Shown: positions 1 to 6,538, counted from the stretch's first letter. The stretch: 7,682 nucleotides of DNA from Candidatus Heimdallarchaeota archaeon (GCA_030603505.1 JAUVXQ010000053.1:1-7682); one strand, 5' to 3'. Notes: a model not told the origin generated them from the letters alone. Made by a program: numbers and translations.

Positions 1-327
1 AATAAAGTGAACATTTTTCATATAATAGCCTAATAATGTTTCAGGAAGTCTAGAACGATCATGATTCCCTGGAATACACACAAAAATAATATCTTCTGAA
101 ATTAAGCTTTCTACAAGTTCATAAGCCCTTGAAACAACTTCTTTCTTTGGGTTAGATCTATTAAAAAAGTCTCCACCATGTAAGATTAAGTCTATTTTGT
201 TTTTCTTAGCATATTCAATAGAATCACTAAAAACTTCAAACATTTGATCAGAAGTTTGGGATCTAGCTGAAGCAGTTCTTCCATAAGCATATCCAAAGTG
301 TGTATCTGCTAAAGATAGGATTCTCAT
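1..327 (-). CDS. Mre11/SbcD-like metallophosphoesterase (DNA repair nuclease), N-terminal part
   Basis: Partial gene: the start is at 327 and the coding sequence runs off the left edge after 109 codons, with no internal stop. The visible part is the first half of a calcineurin-like phosphoesterase domain of the Mre11/SbcD/YhaO type. Metal-ligand motifs are in order: ADTHFG (D8, H10), HGGDFF (D53) and PGNHD (N88, H89, D90). D8 and H10 sit at the same positions as in Pyrococcus Mre11. Family members are Mn-dependent exo/endonucleases that usually work with a Rad50/SbcC ATPase on DNA ends. The partner, the later histidine ligands and the capping domain lie outside the window, so Mre11 proper cannot be separated from another SbcD/YhaO-like exonuclease. 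The start is set by a GGTGAA Shine-Dalgarno sequence just upstream of ATG and by a TATA-like box about 38 nt upstream. It follows the CCA-like gene on the same strand after 98 nt and probably has its own promoter. Confidence 0.85.
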   Translation of the reverse strand, partial: MRILSLADTHFGYAYGRTASARSQTSDQMFEVFSDSIEYAKKNKIDLILHGGDFFNRSNPKKEVVSRAYELVESLISEDIIFVCIPGNHDRSRLPETLLGYYMKNVHFI

Positions 328-361
328 TTCACCACTACTTCTAATTTATCCAAGTTTTTAG

Positions 362-369
362 TATAAAAA
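362..369 (-). promoter_or_regulatory. Probable TATA box of the Mre11-like gene
   Basis: On the minus strand this reads TTTTTATA. Its centre is about 26 nt upstream of a start site predicted near 339. That would leave a short leader of roughly 12 nt containing GTGGTGAA before the ATG at 327, which is normal archaeal spacing. The call rests on pattern and spacing only, in a very AT-rich gap. Confidence 0.4.
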
Positions 370-402
370 TTAGAATCATTTTTGATTGTACTTAATCTAA
401 CG

Positions 403-411
403 AAAGAAAAA
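403..411 (-). terminator. Possible T-rich transcription terminator after the CCA-like gene
   Basis: On the minus strand, about 15 nt past the TAA stop of the CCA-like gene, the sequence reads TTTTTCTTT. Archaeal RNA polymerase can terminate at such T tracts without a hairpin, and I see no convincing stem here. In a segment this AT-rich the tract may be chance, so the call is weak. Confidence 0.25.
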
Positions 412-426
412 CATATAAAATTATGA

Positions 427-1935
427 TTATTCCTCGAATTCTAGTGTATGAACCCATAGAGGTTTTCTGACTACAAACAAGAAAAGATTTTCAGCAAAAG
501 TATCATCTGTTTCATACATCTGCTGAAGATCCTGGTCAACTCCTATAACTTTCAGTTTTTCTTTAATTTCCAATTTTAGAAATGAATCAACGTTTAGAAC
601 AAAAGCATTCTTTTTCACCAATGCTGAAATGAATTCATAAACTGGTTGACCTCTTTTACTGAAATATACCACCCATTTGCCATAATCTATGAAAGGTCCA
701 GAAATAACATCCATGTGTGTGGCATATCTATCAAGGAATTTGACCGACTCTTCTGATGTAATTTCAGGTCCTTCTTTCCTTTGTGATAACTGGGGATTAG
801 GGGTCATAAAAGATAATATTAAACCATAATAATCATCAGAGACAAAAGGTTTGGTTCTTTCTAACATGTAATAGTGCTTGATTAATTCTTGTTCTAGTGC
901 TTTTCTGATACTTAGTGCTTTTTGCCATGAAACCCCAGATTCTTGGAAATTTCTTGGAATAGATAATACTATTATTTCTTTTTTCGAATTGACAATTTTA
1001 TGCACTATTTCATTGAAGAGAGGTATTTCATATAATGACTCTTCAAAAAATAGTAAACTTGGTTTGTTGAGATAATAATTTGCAGCTGCAATTATAGAAT
1101 TAAATTGATCAACTGATACATCTGCTGCTATATTTTCTTTTCTATATAAAGGATCTGGGACATATATTGGATAATAACCATAAATCATTTCGACTGAAAG
1201 CTCGTCAACGTCTTCAAATTTCACTGTTGCTTTCTTAATATCGATAACAGTTCTTGCCCTCCATTTGCAAATTCCTTTTAATGTTTCTCTAAAAGAACCA
1301 TAATACAAAATAAGAAGTTCACATAAATATCCATTGAATCCAATAGCACCATAGTCATCTCTATAAACCCCAATCGCTTTTGTGAATTTCTTGAGTAAAA
1401 CGACTTCTTTTCTCACTTTCTTATCCATATGAGTTAAGATATATTGGCTATGATAAGGAATATAATCAAAAATGGATATTTTCTCCTCTCCTTGTGATAT
1501 ATCAAACCCAACAAAAAGATGTATTTTTTCGTTTGCAGCGAATAAGCGCAAATAGGGTATTTTACCTGTAATTTTTGCTACTTCTATATTCTCTTTCTTG
1601 ACTCTATCTTTTTTCAATCTTTTAAGAAGCGAATCTAAAATGGTGTGAACATTTGGTTTCTCAGATTTTGGGAGTATAATTAATAAATCAAAGGAATCGT
1701 CATCACTAAGATAGGTTTTTCTAACAAAAGAACCTTGGATTTCAACTCTACCGGCTACTCCAAGTGAAACTAAATCCATTTGAATTTTCTCTTTTAGAAT
1801 TGATAAGACCTCTCCGATTTCAGCATGTGTTTCTTTTTGTATTTGGATTACTTCGAGAACTTGGTTCTCAATATAATCGTGATCATTCTTCTGTTTTCCT
1901 TTTGAGGAACTTTTTCCAGATTTGCTTTCTTCCAT
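427..1935 (-). CDS. Archaeal CCA-adding enzyme homologue (class I tRNA nucleotidyltransferase family), catalytic residues degenerate
   Basis: The 502-residue protein matches the archaeal CCA tRNA nucleotidyltransferase along its length, slightly longer than the ~440-460 usual for the family. Visible landmarks are GSFVRKTYLS (from residue 68), the GVY...GFNGYLCELL...YYGSF block (~189-215), the WRARTVIDI helix (~225-233), the DP...NIAADVS segment (~261-274) and a C-terminal RKPLW like the RKPW tail of many archaeal CCA enzymes. Genuine members add C, C and A to tRNA 3' ends. Against the A. fulgidus enzyme (recalled), carboxylate E59 is S81 here, D110 is H139, T130 is I159 and base-reading R224 is E267, while D61 (D83), H133 (H162), K152 (K182) and Y161 (Y191) remain. 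Normal CCA addition is therefore doubtful. The ATG at 1935 is chosen because GGTGA lies five nt upstream. A GTG at 1944 lies inside that Shine-Dalgarno sequence. The first ~17 residues are a Ser/Lys-rich tail. The gene follows thpR by 22 nt. Confidence 0.85.
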   Translation of the reverse strand: MEESKSGKSSSKGKQKNDHDYIENQVLEVIQIQKETHAEIGEVLSILKEKIQMDLVSLGVAGRVEIQGSFVRKTYLSDDDSFDLLIILPKSEKPNVHTILDSLLKRLKKDRVKKENIEVAKITGKIPYLRLFAANEKIHLFVGFDISQGEEKISIFDYIPYHSQYILTHMDKKVRKEVVLLKKFTKAIGVYRDDYGAIGFNGYLCELLILYYGSFRETLKGICKWRARTVIDIKKATVKFEDVDELSVEMIYGYYPIYVPDPLYRKENIAADVSVDQFNSIIAAANYYLNKPSLLFFEESLYEIPLFNEIVHKIVNSKKEIIVLSIPRNFQESGVSWQKALSIRKALEQELIKHYYMLERTKPFVSDDYYGLILSFMTPNPQLSQRKEGPEITSEESVKFLDRYATHMDVISGPFIDYGKWVVYFSKRGQPVYEFISALVKKNAFVLNVDSFLKLEIKEKLKVIGVDQDLQQMYETDDTFAENLFLFVVRKPLWVHTLEFEE

Positions 1936-1938
1936 GTT

Positions 1939-1943
1939 ACTCA
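1939..1943 (-). promoter_or_regulatory. Shine-Dalgarno sequence GGTGA that fixes the CCA-like start
   Basis: On the minus strand the context reads CTGGTGAGTAACATG. GGTGA pairs with the archaeal 16S 3' end and is five bases from the ATG at 1935. An in-frame GTG three codons upstream shares these bases and would add only three residues, so the ATG is preferred. Confidence 0.6.
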
Positions 1944-1957
1944 CCAGTTAAACACGG

Positions 1958-2527
1958 TTATTTGTTTGCTTTTTCCGCATATACTTCATGAAGTATTGAA
2001 TACTGAGAACCATCAGGTCTAAGTTCAGATTTCTTGAGTTTGATAGAATCAATTTCTTGATTGCCTATGTCTGCATCTGACAATTCATTTATTAAACCTA
2101 TTAATTCATCCTTTTTCCTCGAAGACTTCACTCTTGCGATGGTTGCATGTGGTTTAAACTTTCGATTGTCAGTCCTAAAACCTTCTTTTCCAAGCTTAGC
2201 TCTTAAGGCTTTTTGAATGTTTTGTAATTTCTGGATATCACCCTCGACTTTGCAACAAATAACCTTAATGTATTCTCTTTTAGGTAGAACATCTATTCCT
2301 ACGATTTTTAGTTTAATACTATCAAACTTTATCTCATCCATGATTCCCTTTACAACATCAATTTGAGTTGAAGAGAGCTCCCCTAGAAATTCTAATGTTA
2401 AATGAATTATCTGAGGGTTAACTAATCTAATATCTGCACCAAGACCAGCCAGTTTCTGTTGAATGGCACTAAGATTGCTTATAATCTGTTTATTTGTGAT
2501 ATCAACAGATAAGAAAGTTCTAACCAT
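1958..2527 (-). CDS. thpR: RNA 2',3'-cyclic phosphodiesterase (2'-5' RNA ligase/LigT family)
   Basis: The 189-residue protein has the two-lobed 2H phosphoesterase layout, with HLT at 42-44 in HLTLEFLGE and HAT at 127-129 in KPHATIARVK. These supply the two catalytic histidines. Length, the opening MVRTFLSVD and the late KSELRPDGSQYS segment are typical of ThpR. The family opens 2',3'-cyclic phosphates at RNA ends to 2'-phosphates, and some members ligate tRNA halves through a 2'-5' bond in vitro. In several archaea the gene neighbours the CCA-adding enzyme gene, as it does here (22-nt gap). The ATG at 2527 is preferred over an in-frame ATG at 2548 for two reasons: the family opening M-R-x-F begins here, and a TATA box is centred 27 nt upstream, which predicts a leaderless mRNA starting at this codon. 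No Shine-Dalgarno sequence is present. Confidence 0.92.
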   Translation of the reverse strand: MVRTFLSVDITNKQIISNLSAIQQKLAGLGADIRLVNPQIIHLTLEFLGELSSTQIDVVKGIMDEIKFDSIKLKIVGIDVLPKREYIKVICCKVEGDIQKLQNIQKALRAKLGKEGFRTDNRKFKPHATIARVKSSRKKDELIGLINELSDADIGNQEIDSIKLKKSELRPDGSQYSILHEVYAEKANK

Positions 2528-2549
2528 TGCTATGTTATTTGATAGCATT

Positions 2550-2559
2550 TTTTAAATAT
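2550..2559 (-). promoter_or_regulatory. TATA box of thpR, predicting a leaderless transcript
   Basis: On the minus strand the sequence reads ATATTTAAAA, centred about 27 nt upstream of the thpR ATG at 2527. Archaeal transcription starts about 26 nt below the TATA centre, so the mRNA should begin at or beside that ATG. This would exclude the ATG at 2548 as the start. Confidence 0.5.
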
Positions 2560-2644
2560 TCTTTCTATTATACTAAAATGAAATCAATTTTTAGAATTAC
2601 ATGTTTTATTTGACTAAATGCAAAAGATTCACTAATTAACAAAC

Positions 2645-2653
2645 TTTTTATTT
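2645..2653 (+). promoter_or_regulatory. Possible TATA box of the UPF0200-UPF0201 pair
   Basis: TTTTTATTT lies about 26 nt upstream of position 2675, close to the ATG at 2681. It shares a divergent intergenic region with the thpR promoter on the other strand. Other AT-rich candidates exist, for example near 2605, so the assignment is tentative. Confidence 0.3.
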
Positions 2654-2680
2654 CAGCTTTATTTGAGGATGTTGAGCTTT

Positions 2681-3259
2681 ATGTCCGAGCGAAATATTAA
2701 CATTCTTGGCGTTTCCGGAATGCCTGGTTCCGGAAAAAGTGAATTTGCCGATATAGCTAGAGAACATAATTATCGCACAGTAATCATGGGAGATGTAATT
2801 AGAAAAAAAGTAAAAGAAATGGGTCTGGAACCTACTCCTGAAAACACTGGAAGAGTAATGACAGATATTCGAAAAATGCATGGAGATGAAGCTGTAGCCC
2901 ATTTAACTTGCATAGAAATTGATAGACTTCTTAAAGAAAATAGTGATAAAATCATTATCGATGGGATTAGGAGTCAAAAGGAAGTGGAATGCTTTAGAAA
3001 GCATTTGGGAAAAATTTTCTTTGTTGTCGCAATACATGCAGAACCAACAGTAAGATTCCAGAGATTAAGATTAAGAGGGCGTACTGACGCTCCTCAGACC
3101 TATGAAGAGTTTAATATAAGAGAACAATCTGAACTTAGCTTAGGTTTGGGTGAAACAATAGTTTATTCCAATTTCATTATTTCCAACAATGAAACAAAAG
3201 AAATGTTCTATAAACATGTTATTTCCTTATTAGAAGATTTGGAGAGAGATGAAAAATAG
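2681..3259 (+). CDS. UPF0200-family P-loop kinase-like protein (nucleotide/dephospho-CoA-kinase-like fold)
   Basis: The 192-residue protein is a single P-loop NTPase domain. It has Walker A GMPGSGKS at 13-20, an MGD motif at 36-38, IIIDGIRS at 91-98, which fits the second acidic motif, and an Arg-rich lid-like segment RFQRLRLRGR at 125-134. This pattern is the archaeal UPF0200 family, related to adenylate and dephospho-CoA kinases; the true substrate is not established to my knowledge. The start is uncertain. ATG 2681 (MSERNINILGVSG) gives the usual short lead before the first strand. In-frame ATG 2669 and TTG 2663 or 2672 would add four to six residues, and a GAGG at 2665-2668 could serve 2681. 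Its stop TAG overlaps the start of the UPF0201 gene by one base, so the two are probably translated together. The two families are one fused protein in A. fulgidus (UPF0200/UPF0201 AF_1395, recalled). Confidence 0.85.
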   Translation: MSERNINILGVSGMPGSGKSEFADIAREHNYRTVIMGDVIRKKVKEMGLEPTPENTGRVMTDIRKMHGDEAVAHLTCIEIDRLLKENSDKIIIDGIRSQKEVECFRKHLGKIFFVVAIHAEPTVRFQRLRLRGRTDAPQTYEEFNIREQSELSLGLGETIVYSNFIISNNETKEMFYKHVISLLEDLERDEK

Positions 3260-3708
3260 TGGTACTAACTATTACAGTGAAAATGAGTTATTTTTCTACT
3301 GAAAATAAGCAAAAGTTAGAACAATGTTTTATCCATCTCCTAGGTGAACTTCCAGAAATACAAGAAGTCAAGGATTTTGAAACCAAAACATTATTATCAG
3401 AAAACCAACCTATATCTTCCATTCGGAATTTCTTCTTTATCATTAGAGAAAGAAAAATTTTAGACACTGTAAGGAAATGTGCTTTTATTGACGAAATCAA
3501 TGAATCAGTAACTTTTTTACTTCATAAACAAGCTTTGTATGTAAATAAAATAGCGGTCATCACTTCAGATACTAGCTCACCTCTCGGAAATGTGGAATTA
3601 ATCATTAAAGGAGGAAATCCTATCGAAATTTTAAATTGGATAGCTCCTGAAACTTCTGATGGAGAGGAATTGGTCTTACAAAAATTCAGAAATTATCAGA
3701 AATTGTGA
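3259..3708 (+). CDS. UPF0201-family predicted RNA-binding protein (exosome-linked prediction)
   Basis: The 149-residue protein carries UPF0201 hallmarks: RERKILDTVR at 63-72, FLLHKQALYVNKI at 86-98, SSPLGNVEL at 106-114 and NWIAPETSDG at 126-135. The family has been predicted to bind RNA and was linked to the archaeal exosome by comparative genomics. I know of no demonstrated biochemical role. The start is GTG in TAGTG, one base overlapping the upstream UPF0200 stop, with GGAGAG at 3243-3248 about ten nt before it. The opening MVLTITVKM fits the family's first beta-strand. An in-frame ATG at 3283 would remove that strand and is less likely. The 3' end overlaps the convergent RNase Z-like gene by 13 nt, so both stop codons lie inside the neighbouring gene and no dedicated terminator separates them. 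Confidence 0.87.
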   Translation: MVLTITVKMSYFSTENKQKLEQCFIHLLGELPEIQEVKDFETKTLLSENQPISSIRNFFFIIRERKILDTVRKCAFIDEINESVTFLLHKQALYVNKIAVITSDTSSPLGNVELIIKGGNPIEILNWIAPETSDGEELVLQKFRNYQKL

Positions 3709-4619
3709 GAAGGAAGCTCAATATTTAGGCCATCATGTGCAAAATAACTTTCAGAAAAAATAGCCTTTGCTTCTTTTAGTGAATAATCTAAATTTCTGTG
3801 TATATTTGAGATATGGGTCAAATACAGTTTTTTAACTCTTGCTTTTTTTGCTACATAAGCTGCTTCTGAACTTGTAGAATGCTTATACTTCTTAGCTCTT
3901 TCTACTTCTTCGGGGGGATAAGTTGCATCATGGATTAGCAAATCTGCTTCTGATGAGTTGTTGATAACAGTATCTGTTATGGTTGTATCTCCAGTTACAA
4001 CTATTTTTGTAGGTTTAACATTAGTATCCATTAGTATATCTGACGGATAGATTTTCTTTCCATTAATTTCAACGGGAGTACCTCTTTGTAATGTATTCCA
4101 CATCGCTTTTGGGACTTTCAGTTTTTCAGCTCTCTCTGTACTAAATTTACCTAATGGAGTATGAGTGACAAATTTATATCCTACACATTGATTTACATGG
4201 TTAACAGGAAAGGATTCAATAAAGAAGTCTGTATTATTCTCTACGACTCCTCCTTTAGTTTCAATCACTTCTATGTTGTAATCTGGGATAAATCTGTAAG
4301 CTAATAATTGCAAAAACACAAACGAGGAAGTCCAAGGAGGGCCAATAATTCTAACTGGAGAATCTATCCCATAGAAGCATCTTGTTGATAACAAACCAAT
4401 TAGACCAAGTGTATGATCAGAATGTAAATGTGTTAATAATATTGTTAAAGGACCTCTAAATTTAATTTTATTTATAATCATTTGTAATTGAATAGCTTCT
4501 CCAATATCAATTAGAATTTTATGTCCTCTGTATTGTATCATACATGAGCTCTGTCGCCTGTTAATTTGAGGAGGTGCAGATGATGTACCTAGAAATGTGA
4601 CTAAAATATTGTCGCCCAT
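3696..4619 (-). CDS. rnz: Ribonuclease Z family protein (tRNA 3' endonuclease)
   Basis: The 307-residue metallo-beta-lactamase protein is of usual single-domain RNase Z length. It opens with FLGTSSAPP and carries the zinc motif THLHSDH (H64, H66, D68, H69), H141 in FPVNHVNQCVGY, D211 in VVTGDT, H247 in the HST loop and H269 in LTHIS, a complete set of metal ligands. A GPPW...F segment (93-100) fits the area before the substrate-binding arm. RNase Z cuts the 3' trailer of pre-tRNA before CCA addition. Several secondary motifs differ from the usual family: GEGTQRQ is GEAIQLQ (40-46), HGDH is HSDH, GDTRP is GDTTI, and the SxRY after LTHIS is SNIH. Orthology is likely, but a diverged paralogue is possible. 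ATG 4619 directly abuts the Trm-G10 stop, with GTGGTG ten nt upstream. It is the last gene of the PRPP synthase operon and overlaps UPF0201 tail-to-tail. Confidence 0.85.
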   Translation of the reverse strand: MGDNILVTFLGTSSAPPQINRRQSSCMIQYRGHKILIDIGEAIQLQMIINKIKFRGPLTILLTHLHSDHTLGLIGLLSTRCFYGIDSPVRIIGPPWTSSFVFLQLLAYRFIPDYNIEVIETKGGVVENNTDFFIESFPVNHVNQCVGYKFVTHTPLGKFSTERAEKLKVPKAMWNTLQRGTPVEINGKKIYPSDILMDTNVKPTKIVVTGDTTITDTVINNSSEADLLIHDATYPPEEVERAKKYKHSTSSEAAYVAKKARVKKLYLTHISNIHRNLDYSLKEAKAIFSESYFAHDGLNIELPSHNF

Positions 4620-5651
4620 TTACATTAACACCACGATTCTTCTTGTAAGAGAACGGTGCACGCGAGCATCTATAATTGTTTTCATCTTATATCCCACTTT
4701 TTCTGCTATTCTTTCTGGATCACTATAAGAAGGGCTACTGAATACTAGATGCCTATTTTGCTCAAGTATAGATTTTGATTCTTCTAGAAATTGCTCTATC
4801 AACCCAGATATTGTTTTTCCATATGTTGATGATTGGATTGAATATGGTGGATCAGTTGCTATTGCATGGACATGTTTGATCGGTATATGTCTTGAATCAC
4901 CATGTAATAGAGAATAATGACCTTCACCAAGAAAATGTAAATTTATATCTGTTCCTTTAACAGCAGAAAAATCGAGATCAGAACCTAACACATAAGCTCC
5001 TAAAATTGAAGCTTCAATAAGAAATCCCCCTGCTCCGCAAAAAGGATCATAAAACACCTCACCTGTACTAATGCGTGAAAGGTTTACAATAGCTCTTGCG
5101 AAATCAGCTTTCATAGCACCAGGTTTGAAAAATGGTCGATTGCCAGGAGTTCGTTCATTATATTCTTTTACGTTTTTAGACCATAATTGAAAGCCAATTA
5201 AAATATCCGATTTATGTAAAAGACCAAGAAACATACATTCTGGACGTTTTAAATCCACTTTCATTTCGTAATCTGCAAATTCACTTATCACATAGCTACC
5301 TAAAATTCGCTCTAGTTCTGCCCTATTTAGTTTTACTGTTCTTTTTCCTATTTTTTTTACTCTTACGCAAAAGGTTTTACACTTTTCAATAGGTAAATCT
5401 ATCCTTATCTCTTCGAAAAAGTCTATTTCTTGATTTTCGATTGACCCTTTTGCAATTAAAATACAAAGTGAATGTAAAAACGCACATCGTGAAGCAGCTT
5501 TTACAGGACTTTCATTTGAAGTGAAAATAACTATCTGGTTAGCTACATAAGTTGTTCTGTAATCTATTTTTTCTGCTTCAAGAGCAGCGTACAATTCTTC
5601 GTAACCTAGGGGCAAATAATTAGCGTTAATATAAGCCAGATATGATGTCAT
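4620..5651 (-). CDS. tRNA (guanine(10)-N2)-dimethyltransferase, archaeal Trm-G10
   Basis: The 343-residue protein has an N-terminal THUMP-type RNA-binding region (roughly residues 40-160) followed by a Rossmann-fold methyltransferase. The linker signature RPFFKPGAM is at 172-180, SAM-binding motif I DPFCGAGG at 202-209, an acidic GSDLD at 223-227, catalytic motif IV DPPY at 267-270, and the C-terminal RVHRSLTRR at 330-338 that is typical of this family. Archaeal Trm-G10 makes N2-methyl- and N2,N2-dimethylguanosine at tRNA position 10 using SAM. Motif IV reads DPPYS where DPPYG is more common, a conservative change. The ATG is inside the PRPP synthase stop (ATGA overlap), with AGAGG about ten nt upstream. 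The next gene, the RNase Z-like one, abuts the stop, placing two tRNA-maturation steps in one transcript. Confidence 0.92.
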   Translation of the reverse strand: MTSYLAYINANYLPLGYEELYAALEAEKIDYRTTYVANQIVIFTSNESPVKAASRCAFLHSLCILIAKGSIENQEIDFFEEIRIDLPIEKCKTFCVRVKKIGKRTVKLNRAELERILGSYVISEFADYEMKVDLKRPECMFLGLLHKSDILIGFQLWSKNVKEYNERTPGNRPFFKPGAMKADFARAIVNLSRISTGEVFYDPFCGAGGFLIEASILGAYVLGSDLDFSAVKGTDINLHFLGEGHYSLLHGDSRHIPIKHVHAIATDPPYSIQSSTYGKTISGLIEQFLEESKSILEQNRHLVFSSPSYSDPERIAEKVGYKMKTIIDARVHRSLTRRIVVLM

Positions 5652-6538
5652 GCAAATTTTTCCTCTATGAAATTACTCAGAAAGGGTGCTATATCAATTT
5701 TTGAATTGTGTGTATCTGGAATAGTGTTTGTTGATATAAATTCTTTCACTCCCAGTTCCTTCAGCTTGTCTTTGAATTCTGGTCGGGAAAGATCATGGAT
5801 ACAGATAAATCTCAAACTTGTAGGCTCTTGCTCTAGAATAAGCTGACATGCTTTAAGTGCTGTGCTTCCCGAACTAACGACATCATCCACAAGGATTATA
5901 TCCTTTTCTTTAAGGTCAAAACCTCTACAAACCATACTTATTTCATGTGAGATGGGATCTCTTTTCTTGTCCAGACAATAATAAGGTGCAGATAAAATAT
6001 TGCCAACGATTTTTACATCTTCAGATGCTCCTTGATCAGGTCCTAAAATGATCCAGTCACCATTCAAGTTTTGTTGTATATATTCGCTAATATAAGGGTA
6101 GATGTTTAGATTGTATTTCTCTAATTCAGGAGTAAATTCAAGGAATTTAGATTTATTATGCACATTGATTGTGAATAGACTATCAATACCTGATTTTTGA
6201 ATAAGATCAATTGTAATCTGATGTGAAATTATTTCCCCTCTTAGTTGTCGTATATCAGCTCTTGAGTAGCTCAAATAGGGGACAAAAGCATGTACTTTAT
6301 CAGCGTTCAGTTCTTTCAATGTAGAACCTAGTAATAACAGTTCAAGGAGATGTTTTTCTTGGGGAGGATGAGTTGACTGTATGATAATAATTTCTTCATT
6401 CTCAACGTCTGAGTCAATCTGAATATATGACTCACCATCGAAAAATAACTTATGGATTATATCTATATTCGCAATGTTTACAATGCTAGCAACTTTTTCT
6501 GCTAATTTTATTGATGATGGTCCGGGTAAGATTTTCAT
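5648..6538 (-). CDS. prs: Ribose-phosphate pyrophosphokinase (PRPP synthase), archaeal type
   Basis: The 296-residue protein is of normal length. It makes 5-phosphoribosyl 1-diphosphate from ribose 5-phosphate and ATP, feeding nucleotide, histidine and tryptophan synthesis. Visible sites are FFDGESY (32-38), SYSRADIRQLRGE (R93, D95, R97), H127 in NVHNK, GPDQG at 166-170, the flexible-loop residues DKKRD (K191-R193) and the PRPP-binding loop VDDVVSSGST at 217-226. ATG 6538 is chosen because MKILPGPSS is the family's usual start. GTGAT lies six nt upstream and a TATA box is centred about 39 nt upstream. An in-frame ATG at 6610 would add 24 residues that overlap this promoter. It is the first gene of the operon and overlaps the Trm-G10 gene by four bases (ATGA). 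Confidence 0.93.
   Translation of the reverse strand: MKILPGPSSIKLAEKVASIVNIANIDIIHKLFFDGESYIQIDSDVENEEIIIIQSTHPPQEKHLLELLLLGSTLKELNADKVHAFVPYLSYSRADIRQLRGEIISHQITIDLIQKSGIDSLFTINVHNKSKFLEFTPELEKYNLNIYPYISEYIQQNLNGDWIILGPDQGASEDVKIVGNILSAPYYCLDKKRDPISHEISMVCRGFDLKEKDIILVDDVVSSGSTALKACQLILEQEPTSLRFICIHDLSRPEFKDKLKELGVKEFISTNTIPDTHNSKIDIAPFLSNFIEEKFA

Noticed and set aside
878..1075. Open frame on the + strand inside the CCA-like gene
   Set aside because: It is antisense to a well-supported gene, has no recognisable motif and has no upstream start signal.
1764..1991. Open frame on the + strand across the CCA-like/thpR junction
   Set aside because: It is hydrophobic, low in complexity and antisense to two supported genes; there is no sign of independent coding.
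2713..2735. Two copies of the palindrome TTCCGGAA 15 nt apart
   Set aside because: They encode repeated Ser-Gly around the Walker A motif of UPF0200, so codon use explains them without a binding site.
2648..2955. Two open frames on the - strand opposite the UPF0200 gene
   Set aside because: Both are shadows of the UPF0200 coding sequence, which has clear family motifs; the antisense products resemble nothing.
3288..3500. Open frame on the - strand opposite UPF0201
   Set aside because: It is antisense to a gene with strong family motifs and has no start signal of its own.
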